NCBI GenBank assembly: GCA_963743945.1
Contig: CAVURO010000004.1
Span: 124,001-188,000, forward strand
Source: JACOTK01 sp963743945
GTDB lineage: Bacteria > Actinomycetota > Acidimicrobiia > Acidimicrobiales > CADCSY01
Reading direction: 5' to 3'
DNA length: 64,000 nt
The position numbers and the translations under genes were made by a program. This document shows, piece after piece, positions 43,206-51,528 of this stretch (positions are counted from its first letter, which is position 1; each line of letters starts with the position of its first letter). The notes under the pieces are model-generated. The model searched no databases. It saw nothing but the letters and a program-made list of their open reading frames with translations, and was not told the DNA's origin.

Positions 43206-45746
43206 ATGAAGGCGACGCGCAGTTTCTCCGTCCGACCCCGATTGCCTCAGGCCCTGGCCCCGCTCGACGATCTGGCGATGAATCTTCGCTGGTCATGGGA
43301 CAAACCCACCCGCGATCTGTTTCGACACATCGACCCCGACGTCTGGGAGGAAGGCCACCACGACCCGATCGGCATGCTGGGCTCGGTGCGCTACGAGCGA
43401 CTGGTCGAGATCGAGGCGAACACCGACTTCATCGCACGGCTCAGCGAGACGAGCCATGCGTTGCAGCACTCGCTCGAGCAGGATCGTTGGTTCCAGACCC
43501 GCGGGCCGAGCCCGCTTCGCCAGGTGGCCTACTTCTCGCCCGAGTTCGGCATCGCCGAGGCGTTGCCCCAGTACTCCGGGGGCCTGGGCGTGCTGGCCGG
43601 CGATCACCTGAAGGCGGCATGCGATCTCGGTGTTCCCCTGGTGGGCGTCGGGCTCTTCTATCGCCACGGTTACTTCCGACAGTCGCTCAACGCCGACGGC
43701 TGGCAACAGGAGCGCTACCCCGCCCTCGACCCGTTCGCCATGGCGATACGGCCAGTCCCCGACGTGCGCATCGAGGTCGACCTCGCAGGAACCCCCCTGT
43801 TCGCACGACTGTGGCGCGCCGATGTCGGACGAATCCGCCTGTACCTGTTGGACAGCGACGTCGACGAGAACCACCCCGACCAACGAACGGTCACCGACCG
43901 CCTCTACGGCGGCGACACGGAGCACCGTCTGCGCCAGGAGATCCTGCTCGGCATCGGCGGCATCCGTGCGCTGGAGTCCGCCGGCGAGAACCCGCAGATC
44001 TTCCACACCAACGAAGGCCACGCAGGGTTCCTCGGGTTGGAACGCATCCGCCGCTTGATCCACGACCATGGCCTGAGCTTTCCCGAGGCGCTCGAAGCGG
44101 TCAGGGCCGCGAGCATCTTCACCACCCACACTCCCGTTCCTGCCGGCATCGACCGGTTCCCCCGTCCACTGATCGAGCGCTACTTCACCGCGTACGCAGC
44201 ATCCTGCGGCATCGGCTTCGACGAGCTGTGGGCCCTCGGCCGGCGACCCGCCAACCATGAGCCCGATCCGGAGAGCGAGGAGACGTTCAACATGGCCTAC
44301 ATGGGCCTGCACCTCGCCTGTCGCTCCAACGGCGTCTCCAGGTTGCACGGCGAGGTGAGTCGATCGATGTTCTCGCCTCTGTGGCCATCGGTGCCGGAGG
44401 AGGAGGTGCCCATCGGGTCGATCACCAACGGTGTGCACACCGCTACCTGGGTGTTTCCCGAGATGAGCGACCTGCTCAACCGAACGCTGGCTCCCGGGTG
44501 GAGCCAGGACCACTACACCGAGTGGGCCAACCTCGGCGATGTCCCCAACCACGAGCTGTGGCGCGTGCGCGAGCAGGGTCGGGAGCACCTGGTCACCTTT
44601 GCCCGAGCCCACCTTCGCACCTCGCTCGCCGCTCGGGGAGCAAGCCTCTCCGATGCCCGTTGGAGCGAGGAGGCGCTCGACCCTCACACGCTGACGATCT
44701 GCTTCGCACGTCGCTTCGCCACCTACAAGCGGGCAAACCTGCTGCTCTCCCAACCCGAGCGTCTCCGCTCCCTGCTCTGCTCGACCGATCGCCCGGTGCA
44801 GTTCGTCTTCGCAGGAAAGGCGCATCCGGCCGACGACCTGGGCAAGGAGATGATCCGCCAGATCGTCATGTTCTCGGCCGACCCCGACATCCGGGACCGA
44901 TTCGTGTTTCTCGACGACTACGACATCTCGCTCGCACGCATGCTCTATCAAGGCGCCGACGTCTGGCTGAACAACCCTCGTCGCCCGCTCGAGGCGTGCG
45001 GCACCAGCGGCATGAAGGCCGCGTTGAACGGCGGACTCAACTGCTCGGTGCTCGACGGTTGGTGGGACGAGTGCTTCAACGGCGAGAACGGGTGGGCGAT
45101 ATCCTCGGTCGAGGACGTCGAAGATCTCGCAAGGCGTGACCAGATCGAGGCGGACAGCCTGTTCGCGATTCTCGAGCAACAGGTCGTGCCCCTGTTCTAC
45201 GACCGCGGTGACGATCAGGTTCCCCATGAGTGGGTGCACCGGGTGAAGGCCTCGCTCTGCTCCCTGGGTCCCTTCGTCACCGCAGGCCGCATGGTCCAGG
45301 ACTATGTCCAGGCGCTCTACGAGCCCACTGCGGCACACGCCGATGCGATGGCCGCGTCGAGCTTCGCCCCCGCCTGCGACCTGGTCCAGTGGAAGGATCG
45401 CGTCATCGGCGCATGGAAGGACGTCCACATCGACACGGTCGATGTGACCCCCGCAACCGAGCTGGGCCAGACCGCCACGGTCGAGGCAGTCGTGGCACTC
45501 GGCGCGCTCCGCTCCGGCGACGTGGCCGTGCAGCTCCTGCACGGCCCGGTCGGTCAGGGAGACGAGATCGCCGAGGTGGTCACCCTCGACCTGGCTGAGG
45601 CGGGCTCGTTCGATGCGCAGCACCTGTCGTATCGAGGGTCCTTCACCTGCATGCGGGCCGGGCGCTACGGCTTCACGGTGCGGATCGTCCCCAAGCACCC
45701 CCACCTCGTCACCCCGATCGAGATGGGACTCATCGCCTGGGGCTGA
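43206..45746 (+). CDS. glgP: Alpha-glucan phosphorylase (DUF3417 type)
   Basis: Releases glucose-1-phosphate from alpha-glucan using phosphate and PLP; 846 aa. The N-terminal DUF3417 (LDDLAMNLRWSWDKPTRDLFRHIDPD) and YFSPEFGIAEALPQYSGGLGVLAGDHLK identify the bacterial/archaeal family related to Thermotoga AgpA. The C-terminal domain has ICFARRFATYKRANLLL and the PLP/phosphate region ADVWLNNPRRPLEACGTSGMKAALNGG. Divergent from the GlgE operon, so synthesis and breakdown genes share one control region. The frame is open upstream of the ATG without family similarity. Confidence 0.93.
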   Translation: MKATRSFSVRPRLPQALAPLDDLAMNLRWSWDKPTRDLFRHIDPDVWEEGHHDPIGMLGSVRYERLVEIEANTDFIARLSETSHALQHSLEQDRWFQTRGPSPLRQVAYFSPEFGIAEALPQYSGGLGVLAGDHLKAACDLGVPLVGVGLFYRHGYFRQSLNADGWQQERYPALDPFAMAIRPVPDVRIEVDLAGTPLFARLWRADVGRIRLYLLDSDVDENHPDQRTVTDRLYGGDTEHRLRQEILLGIGGIRALESAGENPQIFHTNEGHAGFLGLERIRRLIHDHGLSFPEALEAVRAASIFTTHTPVPAGIDRFPRPLIERYFTAYAASCGIGFDELWALGRRPANHEPDPESEETFNMAYMGLHLACRSNGVSRLHGEVSRSMFSPLWPSVPEEEVPIGSITNGVHTATWVFPEMSDLLNRTLAPGWSQDHYTEWANLGDVPNHELWRVREQGREHLVTFARAHLRTSLAARGASLSDARWSEEALDPHTLTICFARRFATYKRANLLLSQPERLRSLLCSTDRPVQFVFAGKAHPADDLGKEMIRQIVMFSADPDIRDRFVFLDDYDISLARMLYQGADVWLNNPRRPLEACGTSGMKAALNGGLNCSVLDGWWDECFNGENGWAISSVEDVEDLARRDQIEADSLFAILEQQVVPLFYDRGDDQVPHEWVHRVKASLCSLGPFVTAGRMVQDYVQALYEPTAAHADAMAASSFAPACDLVQWKDRVIGAWKDVHIDTVDVTPATELGQTATVEAVVALGALRSGDVAVQLLHGPVGQGDEIAEVVTLDLAEAGSFDAQHLSYRGSFTCMRAGRYGFTVRIVPKHPHLVTPIEMGLIAWG

Positions 45747-45804
45747 CGGTCGAGGATCGATTGTGTGAGAATGCGACTCCACGCACCATCACCGCGGAGG
45801 CACC

Positions 45805-46206
45805 GTGAAGAACGTGACCATCAAGTCCATCTGGAACGATTTCGTCGCCTTCATCATGACCGGCAACGTGCTCATGCTCGCTGTTGCCTTCGTCATGGGG
45901 GGACTCACCAAGAAGGTGATCGACGACTTCGTCGCCTTCATCATCAACCCGTTCATCGGCGCGATCGTGGGCAAGCCCCAGTTCTCCAACACGCTCAAGA
46001 TCGGTAAGGGCGTCATCGAGTACGGCGCCTTCATCAACACGGCGATCAACCTCGTCGTGACCGGCGCGGTGCTCTTCGTCGTCGTGAAGGCCTACGACAC
46101 CTATCGGGCCCGCAGGACCGCAGCGGGCCAGGAGCCGGAGACCCCGAGCGAGGAAGTGCTGCTGTTGCGCCGCATCGCCGAGTCCCTCGACAGCCGCGCC
46201 GGCTGA
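45805..46206 (+). CDS. mscL: Large-conductance mechanosensitive channel
   Basis: 133 aa pentameric emergency valve opened by membrane tension under osmotic downshock. TM1 is in NVLMLAVAFVMGGLTKKVIDDFV and TM2 in YGAFINTAINLVVTGAVLFVVVKAY; the C-terminal helix EEVLLLRRIAESL is the cytoplasmic bundle. GTG start with a strong GGAGG at good spacing. It is monocistronic; a 6-bp hairpin follows the stop. Confidence 0.94.
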   Translation: MKNVTIKSIWNDFVAFIMTGNVLMLAVAFVMGGLTKKVIDDFVAFIINPFIGAIVGKPQFSNTLKIGKGVIEYGAFINTAINLVVTGAVLFVVVKAYDTYRARRTAAGQEPETPSEEVLLLRRIAESLDSRAG

Positions 46207-46215
46207 GGGACAGCC

Positions 46216-46235
46216 CCCGAGCGCCCTGACTCGGG
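46216..46235 (+). terminator. Possible hairpin terminator after mscL
   Basis: CCCGAG, 8-nt loop, CTCGGG, starting 10 nt after the mscL stop. No U-run follows, so the terminator call is weak. Confidence 0.35.
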
Positions 46236-46349
46236 TGCCCTGGCGGTGTCGAGGGATGTGATTCCCATTGGCGGGCGACGGTAAACTGCCGGGAAAGTGT
46301 CTCGGAACCCCCAACGCGCAGCGGACTGGGACGTGCCCCGGTCGAGCCG

Positions 46350-46910
46350 TCACGTGAGCGCGTTGCGGACGCGTTGGACGAACGCGACCAGCTCCACCTC
46401 CCCGAGCCCTTCGAGTAGCTCGTTTGTCGTCATGGGCGGGTTCTTCAGCTGTCCCGCCTGCGTCTCGACGACACGGAGAACAGTTTCGATGTCGTCATCG
46501 GCCAGGTCGGTGACGAACGCGTCTGGCGAGACGACGAGGAGCTCCTCTGGGACGTTGTCGACAGGGAAGTCGTCGAGGTTGTTGGTGACCAGGTGCGTGG
46601 CTCCCGCCCTGATCGCGGCTGCCGGCACGTGATGGTCGTCAGGGTCGGGGAGGTTCTGCTCCTCGATCAGGTCCTCGTAGTCGGCGACGATCGCATCGGG
46701 CAGCGCAGCCGTCATACGTTCACGCGTGCGGTCCAACCGTCCGTCTGCGAGATCAGGTCGGTTCTCGACAAGGTTCTCGAAGCATTCGTCGAGGATCTGT
46801 TCGCTCCAGCGAGCCTGATAGAGGCCGGCGATGTCGAGCCGGATCAGCAAGTCACGCAGTCGCGCCGGGTACAGCACGTTGGCGTCCAGCAACGCCACGG
46901 GACGCGCCAT
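46350..46910 (-). CDS. PIN-domain toxin (VapC-like ribonuclease)
   Basis: 186 aa. Predicted Mg-dependent RNase. Acidic PIN residues are visible in ALLDANVLYP (Asp near residue 9), SEQILDECFENL and LPDPDDHHVPAAAI; THLVTNNLDDFP is the last conserved block. It follows its antitoxin by 6 nt on the same strand. The fold is common to VapC toxins, but this longer type belongs to a group paired with excisionase-like antitoxins rather than AbrB-type VapB. Confidence 0.85.
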   Translation of the reverse strand: MARPVALLDANVLYPARLRDLLIRLDIAGLYQARWSEQILDECFENLVENRPDLADGRLDRTRERMTAALPDAIVADYEDLIEEQNLPDPDDHHVPAAAIRAGATHLVTNNLDDFPVDNVPEELLVVSPDAFVTDLADDDIETVLRVVETQAGQLKNPPMTTNELLEGLGEVELVAFVQRVRNALT

Positions 46911-46916
46911 GTGGGG

Positions 46917-47324
46917 TCAGTAGATCCCGAGCTCTTGGGCCTCAGCGGCGAGAGCGTTCGCGGCGACGAGGCGGCGCGCCTGGTCGATCTCGCGATAGCG
47001 GAGCACGTCCGAGAGTTTCAGCCGACGCCGGGTGCCGACCCTGCGTGAGGGGATCTCACCTCGGTCGACGAGCCCGACGAGGTACGGCCGTGACACGTTG
47101 AGCAGGTCGGCGGCCTGTTGCGTGGTGATCTCCTCGTCGTCCGAGATCACTCGCACTGACTCACCTCGCCGGGCGTGGTCGAGCACCTCGGCCAGGACCC
47201 GTACCACGGACTCAGGAACCTCGACCGGCTTGCCCTTGCGCCCGCGGGGCACGACGACGACTCGACCCTTGGCGAGCGCGCTCGCGGCAGCGTCAGCCTG
47301 GTCCACCTCGGATTGGATGCTCAT
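46917..47324 (-). CDS. Antitoxin with excisionase-type HTH domain
   Basis: 135 aa. The DNA-binding segment TTQQAADLLNVSRPYLVGLVDRGEIPSRRVGTRRRLKLSDVLRY lies at about residues 68-110; the C-terminal helix RRLVAANALAAEAQELGIY probably wraps the toxin. Strong ribosome site AGGAGGTGAG before the ATG at 47324. Upstream DNA has three AACGA(A/G) boxes (about 47345-47378) that could be operator sites. First gene of the module with the PIN toxin. Confidence 0.82.
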   Translation of the reverse strand: MSIQSEVDQADAAASALAKGRVVVVPRGRKGKPVEVPESVVRVLAEVLDHARRGESVRVISDDEEITTQQAADLLNVSRPYLVGLVDRGEIPSRRVGTRRRLKLSDVLRYREIDQARRLVAANALAAEAQELGIY

Positions 47325-47412
47325 CGCCTCACCTCCTGAGCGGAATGAACGAAACCAACGAAGTGAGTGTAACGAGTTAGGCGGACGGCTACGAGGCGAG
47401 CAGGTCTGTTCG

Positions 47413-47529
47413 TCAGGGGCCTCCGGCGAGCATGTCCTCGGCGGCGGCGACGATTCGCCTCGCTTGGGCTCGGATCTCGTCCTCGAGCTCGATGCGCCGT
47501 GCCCCGAGGGCGGCCCCGCCAGGGGCCAT
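47413..47529 (-). CDS. Small ORF downstream of the enoyl-CoA hydratase
   Basis: 38 aa, beginning MAPGGAALGARRIELEDEI and ending EDMLAGGP, 5 nt after the hydratase stop. It has an amphipathic helical character (RRIELEDEIRAQARRIVAAA). No ribosome site is visible, so translation would depend on coupling. No family recognised; it could be spurious. Confidence 0.35.
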   Translation of the reverse strand: MAPGGAALGARRIELEDEIRAQARRIVAAAEDMLAGGP

Positions 47530-47534
47530 AGGAG

Positions 47535-48344
47535 CTAACGGCCCTTGAAGACCGCCTTCCCGGGGCCCGACTCCAGAAAGGTGCTCACACCGATGCGGCT
47601 GTCCTCGGTGGTGAACACCTTTTCGAACAGCTCCTGCTCGCGATCGAGGCCCCACGCCAGGGTGGTCTCGATTCCCTCGTCGATGGCGGCCTTGGCCATG
47701 CCCTGGGCCACGACGGCGCCGGCGGCCAGCTCGGCCGCCTTGGCCAAGGCCCGTTCGAACACGTCGCCCGCGGGCACCACCTCGTCGACGAGGCCGATGC
47801 GCAACGCCTCCTCCGCCTTGACCTGGCGGCCGGTGCAGATGATCTCCTTGGCCCGGGCCACGCCGATCAGGCGGGCCAGGCGTTGGGTGCCTCCACCACC
47901 GGGGATGATGCCGAGCAGGATCTCGGGCTGACCCAGGCGGGCGTTGTCGGCGCAGATGCGCCAGTCGCATGCCAGTGCCAGCTCGCACCCGCCACCGAGC
48001 GCCACGCCGGTGATGGCGGCAATCGTGAAGCGCGGGATCGCCGCAACGGCGCCGAGCGCGTCCCGAAAGAGTCCGCCGATGCGGCGAGCCTCGTCGGGGC
48101 CGCCGAACTCGGCGATGTCCGCGCCGGCGGCGAACACCCGCTCGCCACCGGTCACCACGACCGCTCCCGGAGGGTCGGCGATCAGCTCGTCAGCGGCCCC
48201 ACGGAGCTGATCGAGCAGCTCCATGGAGAGCGCGTTGACCTTGGGACGATCGAGGCGGACGACCGCAACGCCGTCATCGCGCCGCTCGACGCGTACGAGG
48301 GGCGCGACGTCGGCCGGGCCGGTGGCATGCAGGTTCTCGGACAT
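47535..48344 (-). CDS. Enoyl-CoA hydratase/isomerase family protein
   Basis: 269 aa crotonase-fold enzyme, probably hydrating trans-2-enoyl-CoA in beta-oxidation. Oxyanion-hole segments are VFAAGADIAEFGG and ITGVALGGGCELALACDWRI; catalytic Glu candidates are in GQPEILLGIIPGGGGTQRL, where both glutamate positions of typical hydratases can be matched. The ATG at 48344 lies 6 nt behind TAGGGT. Confidence 0.9.
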   Translation of the reverse strand: MSENLHATGPADVAPLVRVERRDDGVAVVRLDRPKVNALSMELLDQLRGAADELIADPPGAVVVTGGERVFAAGADIAEFGGPDEARRIGGLFRDALGAVAAIPRFTIAAITGVALGGGCELALACDWRICADNARLGQPEILLGIIPGGGGTQRLARLIGVARAKEIICTGRQVKAEEALRIGLVDEVVPAGDVFERALAKAAELAAGAVVAQGMAKAAIDEGIETTLAWGLDREQELFEKVFTTEDSRIGVSTFLESGPGKAVFKGR

Positions 48345-48350
48345 CGCCGC

Positions 48351-48356
48351 ACCCTA
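48351..48356 (-). promoter_or_regulatory. -10 box of the enoyl-CoA hydratase gene (leaderless type)
   Basis: TAGGGT with 6 nt to the ATG at 48344. Confidence 0.55.
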
Positions 48357-48445
48357 GCGGGATATTCCGGGCGGTCGCGTGGTGGTATGACGGATCGTGG
48401 CGAGCCGGGGTGAGCCCGGCTCGCACGTCGATCGAGCGAGCGGAA

Positions 48446-49795
48446 TCAGTCGCGTGAGCGGGAAGGTCCCGATCGCCTCGACTGGCCGTTGCCCGTCCGA
48501 GGGCCGCCGCCTTGACCACCGGCTCGTCCCACGGAGGGACGACCACCCGTTGGGCGACCGGAGGATGGACGACCGCCCGTTGGGCGACCCCCCGTTGGGC
48601 GACCGGTGGAGGAGCGGCTCCCCGATGGGCGATGGCGCTCCTCGGGCTGGTACTCGACAGCACGTTGCTCGAGCGGCTCGAGGAACGAGTCCTCGGGCTT
48701 GTCCACACCGGAGGGCAGGCCGAGCCGGCGCTGCATGCGCACGATCTCACGGCGCTGCTCCTCACCGACGAGCGAGACGACCATGCCGTCCGACCCGGCG
48801 CGGCCCGTCCGTCCGGAACGATGCAGGTAGTCCTTCTCATCGGCCGGTGGGTCGAAATGCACCACACAACTCACGTCGTCGACATGGATGCCCCGGGCGG
48901 CGACGTCGGTCGCGACCAGCGCCTGAACCCGGCCGGCCGTGAACGAGGCGAGGGCACGCTCGCGCTGAGCCTGGCTGCGGTCCCCGTGGAAGGTCGCCGC
49001 CTTGACACCCACTCGTTCGAGCAGCCCCGCGACGCGATCGGCGCCGCGCTTGGTGCGACAGAAGACGATGGTCGAGCCATGACGGCCCACCAGGTGGGCG
49101 GTGATCCCCACACGCGCCTCGCGTGGCGCCTTCCAGAAAAGGTGCTCGACGGCGCCCTTGTCCTCCTCGGGCACCACCAGCTCGTGGCGTACCGGGTCCT
49201 TTTGATAGTTCCGGATCAACACGTCGACGGCGCCGTCGAGGGTCGCCGAGAACAGCAGCGTCTGGCGGTCGGGCTTGACCGCGTCGAGCATGCGTCGCAC
49301 CTCGGGCAGGAAGCCCATGTCGGCCATGCGGTCCGCCTCGTCGAGCACCACGATCTCGACATCGTCGAGTTGCACCGCACCCCGACGGATCAGGTCGCCG
49401 AGACGACCGGGACACGCGACGATGATGTCGGTGCCACGACGCATGGCATTGAGCTGCGGGCCGAAGCCGACACCGCCGTAGAAGGCCTCGATCGTGCGCT
49501 TGCGAGCCCGAGCCAGCGGCATGAGGCCCCGTTGGATCTGGGAGGCGAGCTCACGGGTCGGCACCAGGATCAGCGCCCTGGGTCGATGCGGGCGGGCCTT
49601 GCCCACGCGCATCACCAGTGGGATGCCGAAGGCCATGGTCTTGCCCGAGCCGGTGGGCGCACGGCCACAGACGTCTCGTCCGGCAAGCGCATCGGGAAGT
49701 GCCTTCTCCTGGATGGGGAAGGGGTGCTCGATACCGGCCTTGTTCAGGCAGGCGAGCAACTCGGCAGGTACGCCGAGATCAGCAAAAGTCGTCAT
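48446..49795 (-). CDS. DEAD-box ATP-dependent RNA helicase
   Basis: 449 aa. Motifs in order: Q motif (FPIQEKALP), I (APTGSGKT), Ia (PTRELASQ), II (DEAD in VVLDEADRMADM), III (SAT), IV (TIVFCRTKRGAD), V (ATDVAARGIHVDDV) and VI (HRSGRTGRAG). The C-terminal tail is basic and repetitive (RPTGGRPTGGRPSSGRPTGG, from 15-bp units at about 48530-48610), typical of RNA-binding tails. The ATG at 49795 is chosen over the preceding TTG. A roughly 220-nt structured leader with a possible small ORF precedes it, which suggests post-transcriptional control. Confidence 0.93.
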   Translation of the reverse strand: MTTFADLGVPAELLACLNKAGIEHPFPIQEKALPDALAGRDVCGRAPTGSGKTMAFGIPLVMRVGKARPHRPRALILVPTRELASQIQRGLMPLARARKRTIEAFYGGVGFGPQLNAMRRGTDIIVACPGRLGDLIRRGAVQLDDVEIVVLDEADRMADMGFLPEVRRMLDAVKPDRQTLLFSATLDGAVDVLIRNYQKDPVRHELVVPEEDKGAVEHLFWKAPREARVGITAHLVGRHGSTIVFCRTKRGADRVAGLLERVGVKAATFHGDRSQAQRERALASFTAGRVQALVATDVAARGIHVDDVSCVVHFDPPADEKDYLHRSGRTGRAGSDGMVVSLVGEEQRREIVRMQRRLGLPSGVDKPEDSFLEPLEQRAVEYQPEERHRPSGSRSSTGRPTGGRPTGGRPSSGRPTGGRPSVGRAGGQGGGPRTGNGQSRRSGPSRSRD

Positions 49796-49802
49796 CAAGC
49801 AA

Positions 49803-49928
49803 CTACTCCAGCGCGCGTCCGTTCAGGACACACTTTTTGGGGGCAGCGACGGGCCCATCGTGGATCTTCCCGTAGAACGTGGCCTTGGCCACGTACTGCG
49901 TCGCGTGCAGCAGGAAGGTTGGCCGCAC
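49803..49928 (-). CDS. Possible small leader ORF ahead of the DEAD-box helicase
   Basis: 41 codons from a GTG at 49928, beginning VRPTFLLHATQYVAKATFYG and ending KKCVLNGRALE, with GGAGGG about 11 nt upstream. It stops 7 nt before the helicase ATG. The composition looks protein-like, and the frame continues upstream to a TGA near 50019 without another good start. The same stretch contains a perfect 8-bp hairpin, so the sequence may be conserved as RNA rather than protein. No family recognised. Confidence 0.35.
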   Translation of the reverse strand: MRPTFLLHATQYVAKATFYGKIHDGPVAAPKKCVLNGRALE

Positions 49929-50014
49929 ACGAAGGCAGACCCTCCACAACGGCTCACCGGCTCGAAACCGGTGCTCACCTGGCGCGCCGCCAAAGGGCGG
50001 TACAACCAGGGGAC
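49806..50014 (-). ncRNA. Candidate structured 5' leader of the DEAD-box helicase mRNA
   Basis: Downstream of TAGTAT (50026-50021) lie several stems on the minus strand: CCTGG enclosing CCGCC-CTTT-GGCGG and closing with CCAGG; CACCGG-TTTCGAG-CCGGTG; and ACGTGGCC-AA-GGCCACGT. None has a terminator-like U-run. Helicase genes of this type often have long regulatory leaders, for example for cold response; the identity here is unknown. Confidence 0.4.
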
Positions 50015-50020
50015 CTCGTC

Positions 50021-50026
50021 ATACTA
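50021..50026 (-). promoter_or_regulatory. -10 box for the helicase leader transcript
   Basis: TAGTAT, the best -10 match in the 284-bp gap between the helicase and meaB. A start about 7 nt downstream gives a leader near 220 nt. Confidence 0.4.
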
Positions 50027-50079
50027 GCAGGTCGGCGGCCGCCTTCCCCCCTCAACACGGAGAAAGACCTGTCCCGGGC

Positions 50080-51036
50080 TCAGGCCGTGAGGGCCCGAAT
50101 GATCTCGTCGGCCGCGCTGTAGGGGTCGAGGCGGCGCTCCACGACATCGGCGTGGAGGCGCTCGAACGCCGCTCCGGCCGTGAGGCCGATTGCCTTCTCC
50201 TCCAGTCGGTACAGGACGATCGAACGCAACTCGTCGCGCAGTCGCCGGGCACGGCGCTCCGCCAGCCCACCCGTCGACTCGAGGTGCGCACGATGCTCGC
50301 CGATCGCCCTCCACAGATCGTCGACCCCCTTGGACTGCATGGCCACCGTCTCGATGATCGGCGGGCGCCACGACCCGAGGTTGCTCAGCTCCAACATCAG
50401 CTCCAGGTCGCGGCGGGTCTCGCCCGCACCCGCACGATCCGCCTTGTTGATCACGAACAGATCGGCGATCTCCAACAGACCGGCCTTGTTCGCCTGCACC
50501 GCGTCACCCCACCCGGGGTTGACGACCACCACGGTGGTGTCGGCCGAGCCGGCGATCTCGACCTCCACCTGGCCGACGCCCACGGTCTCGACCAGCACCC
50601 AGGGCTTGGCGGCGGCATCGAGCACACGAATCGCCTGAGGCGTGGCCAGGGAGAGCCCCCCGAGGTGACCACGGGTGGCCATGGATCGAATGAAGACACC
50701 CGGGTCGAGGGCATGGTCCTGCATGCGCACCCGATCGCCCAGGATCGCTCCTCCCGAGAACGGCGACGACGGGTCGATGGCCAACACCGCCACCTCCTGG
50801 CCGGTGGCTCGAACCTCGGCGATGAGGGCATTGGTCAGGGTGGACTTGCCCGCCCCCGGCGCGCCGGTGATGCCGACGGTGTACGCCGAGCCGCCGTGGC
50901 CGAACGCGAGGCGACCCACCTCACGAGCCGGTGCTCCGCCCTCCTCGACGAGCGTGAGGGCACGGGCAAGCGCTGCCCGGTCTCCGCCGCGAGCGGCGTC
51001 GACGAGTTGACGGGGGTCACGGCCGCGCGTTGCCAT
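50080..51036 (-). CDS. meaB: Methylmalonyl-CoA mutase-associated G3E GTPase MeaB
   Basis: 318 aa P-loop GTPase that protects and reloads B12-dependent acyl-CoA mutases. Walker A GITGAPGAGKSTLTNALI, Mg motif LAIDPSSPFSGGAILGDR, switch region ETVGVGQVEVEIAGSAD, and NKAD. The ATG at 51036 has GAGGAG 12 nt upstream. The mutase genes are not in this window. Confidence 0.93.
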   Translation of the reverse strand: MATRGRDPRQLVDAARGGDRAALARALTLVEEGGAPAREVGRLAFGHGGSAYTVGITGAPGAGKSTLTNALIAEVRATGQEVAVLAIDPSSPFSGGAILGDRVRMQDHALDPGVFIRSMATRGHLGGLSLATPQAIRVLDAAAKPWVLVETVGVGQVEVEIAGSADTTVVVVNPGWGDAVQANKAGLLEIADLFVINKADRAGAGETRRDLELMLELSNLGSWRPPIIETVAMQSKGVDDLWRAIGEHRAHLESTGGLAERRARRLRDELRSIVLYRLEEKAIGLTAGAAFERLHADVVERRLDPYSAADEIIRALTA

Positions 51037-51099
51037 GGTGTGGTTGGTCTCTCCTCGAAAGTCGGACGGTCGACCGTGCAGGCGGAAGACGCCGACAGG

Positions 51100-51354
51100 T
51101 CAGGAGGCGATGTCGCCCAGGGCCGCCGTCGAGACTTCCACCACTTCGGTCACACCTTCAACTCGATCACGCAGGATGCGCTCCACGCCTGCCTTGAGGG
51201 TCTGCGCCGAGGACGAGCAGCCGACGCAGGCGCCGATGAGCTCGACGGTCACCACACCGGTCTCCTCGTTGACGTCGTGCAGGACGATGTCGCCGCCGTC
51301 GGCCTGGAGCGCCGGGCGCATCACATCAATGGTCTGGAGGACTTTGTCTCTCAT
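51100..51354 (-). CDS. NifU-like (Nfu-type) iron-sulfur scaffold protein
   Basis: 84 aa, consisting only of the Nfu domain. It carries Fe-S clusters to apo-proteins. The cluster-binding CxxC is GACVGCSSSAQTLKAG, preceded by MRPALQADGGDIVLHDV. The ATG at 51354 is chosen because the family begins here; the frame remains open upstream. Likely cotranscribed with meaB, 63 bp away. Confidence 0.9.
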   Translation of the reverse strand: MRDKVLQTIDVMRPALQADGGDIVLHDVNEETGVVTVELIGACVGCSSSAQTLKAGVERILRDRVEGVTEVVEVSTAALGDIAS

Positions 51355-51486
51355 GTCGCTTCTCTCATCGTGGGTGATCGGGGCTCGGGCTGTACGAAGG
51401 TCGGCTGTCAACATCCCCATTGTCGCCGTCCGGGGCACCAAGAACAACACCGCGGTCTCCGGGAGTGTTCCCCGGACCAACTCGCC

Positions 51487-51492
51487 TACGAT
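51487..51492 (+). promoter_or_regulatory. -10 box of the cupredoxin-like lipoprotein operon
   Basis: TACGAT, 36 nt before the ATG at 51529. Unlike most starts here this mRNA would have a leader of about 30 nt, consistent with the GAGAGGAG ribosome site. Confidence 0.5.
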
Positions 51493-51528
51493 GACCCGGC
51501 AAATCGAAACCTCGAGAGGAGTGATCAC

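Noticed and set aside
41747..45782. Long plus- and minus-strand frames of more than 800 codons over glgE and the glucan phosphorylase
   Set aside because: Both are shadows of clear GH13 and phosphorylase genes; the translated residues are Arg/Gly/Pro/His-rich noise.
49955..49985. tRNA-like T-arm (CACCGG, TTTCGAG, CCGGTG)
   Set aside because: The loop does not fit the TTCGANN pattern with a 5-bp stem, and no acceptor, D or anticodon arm is found around it.
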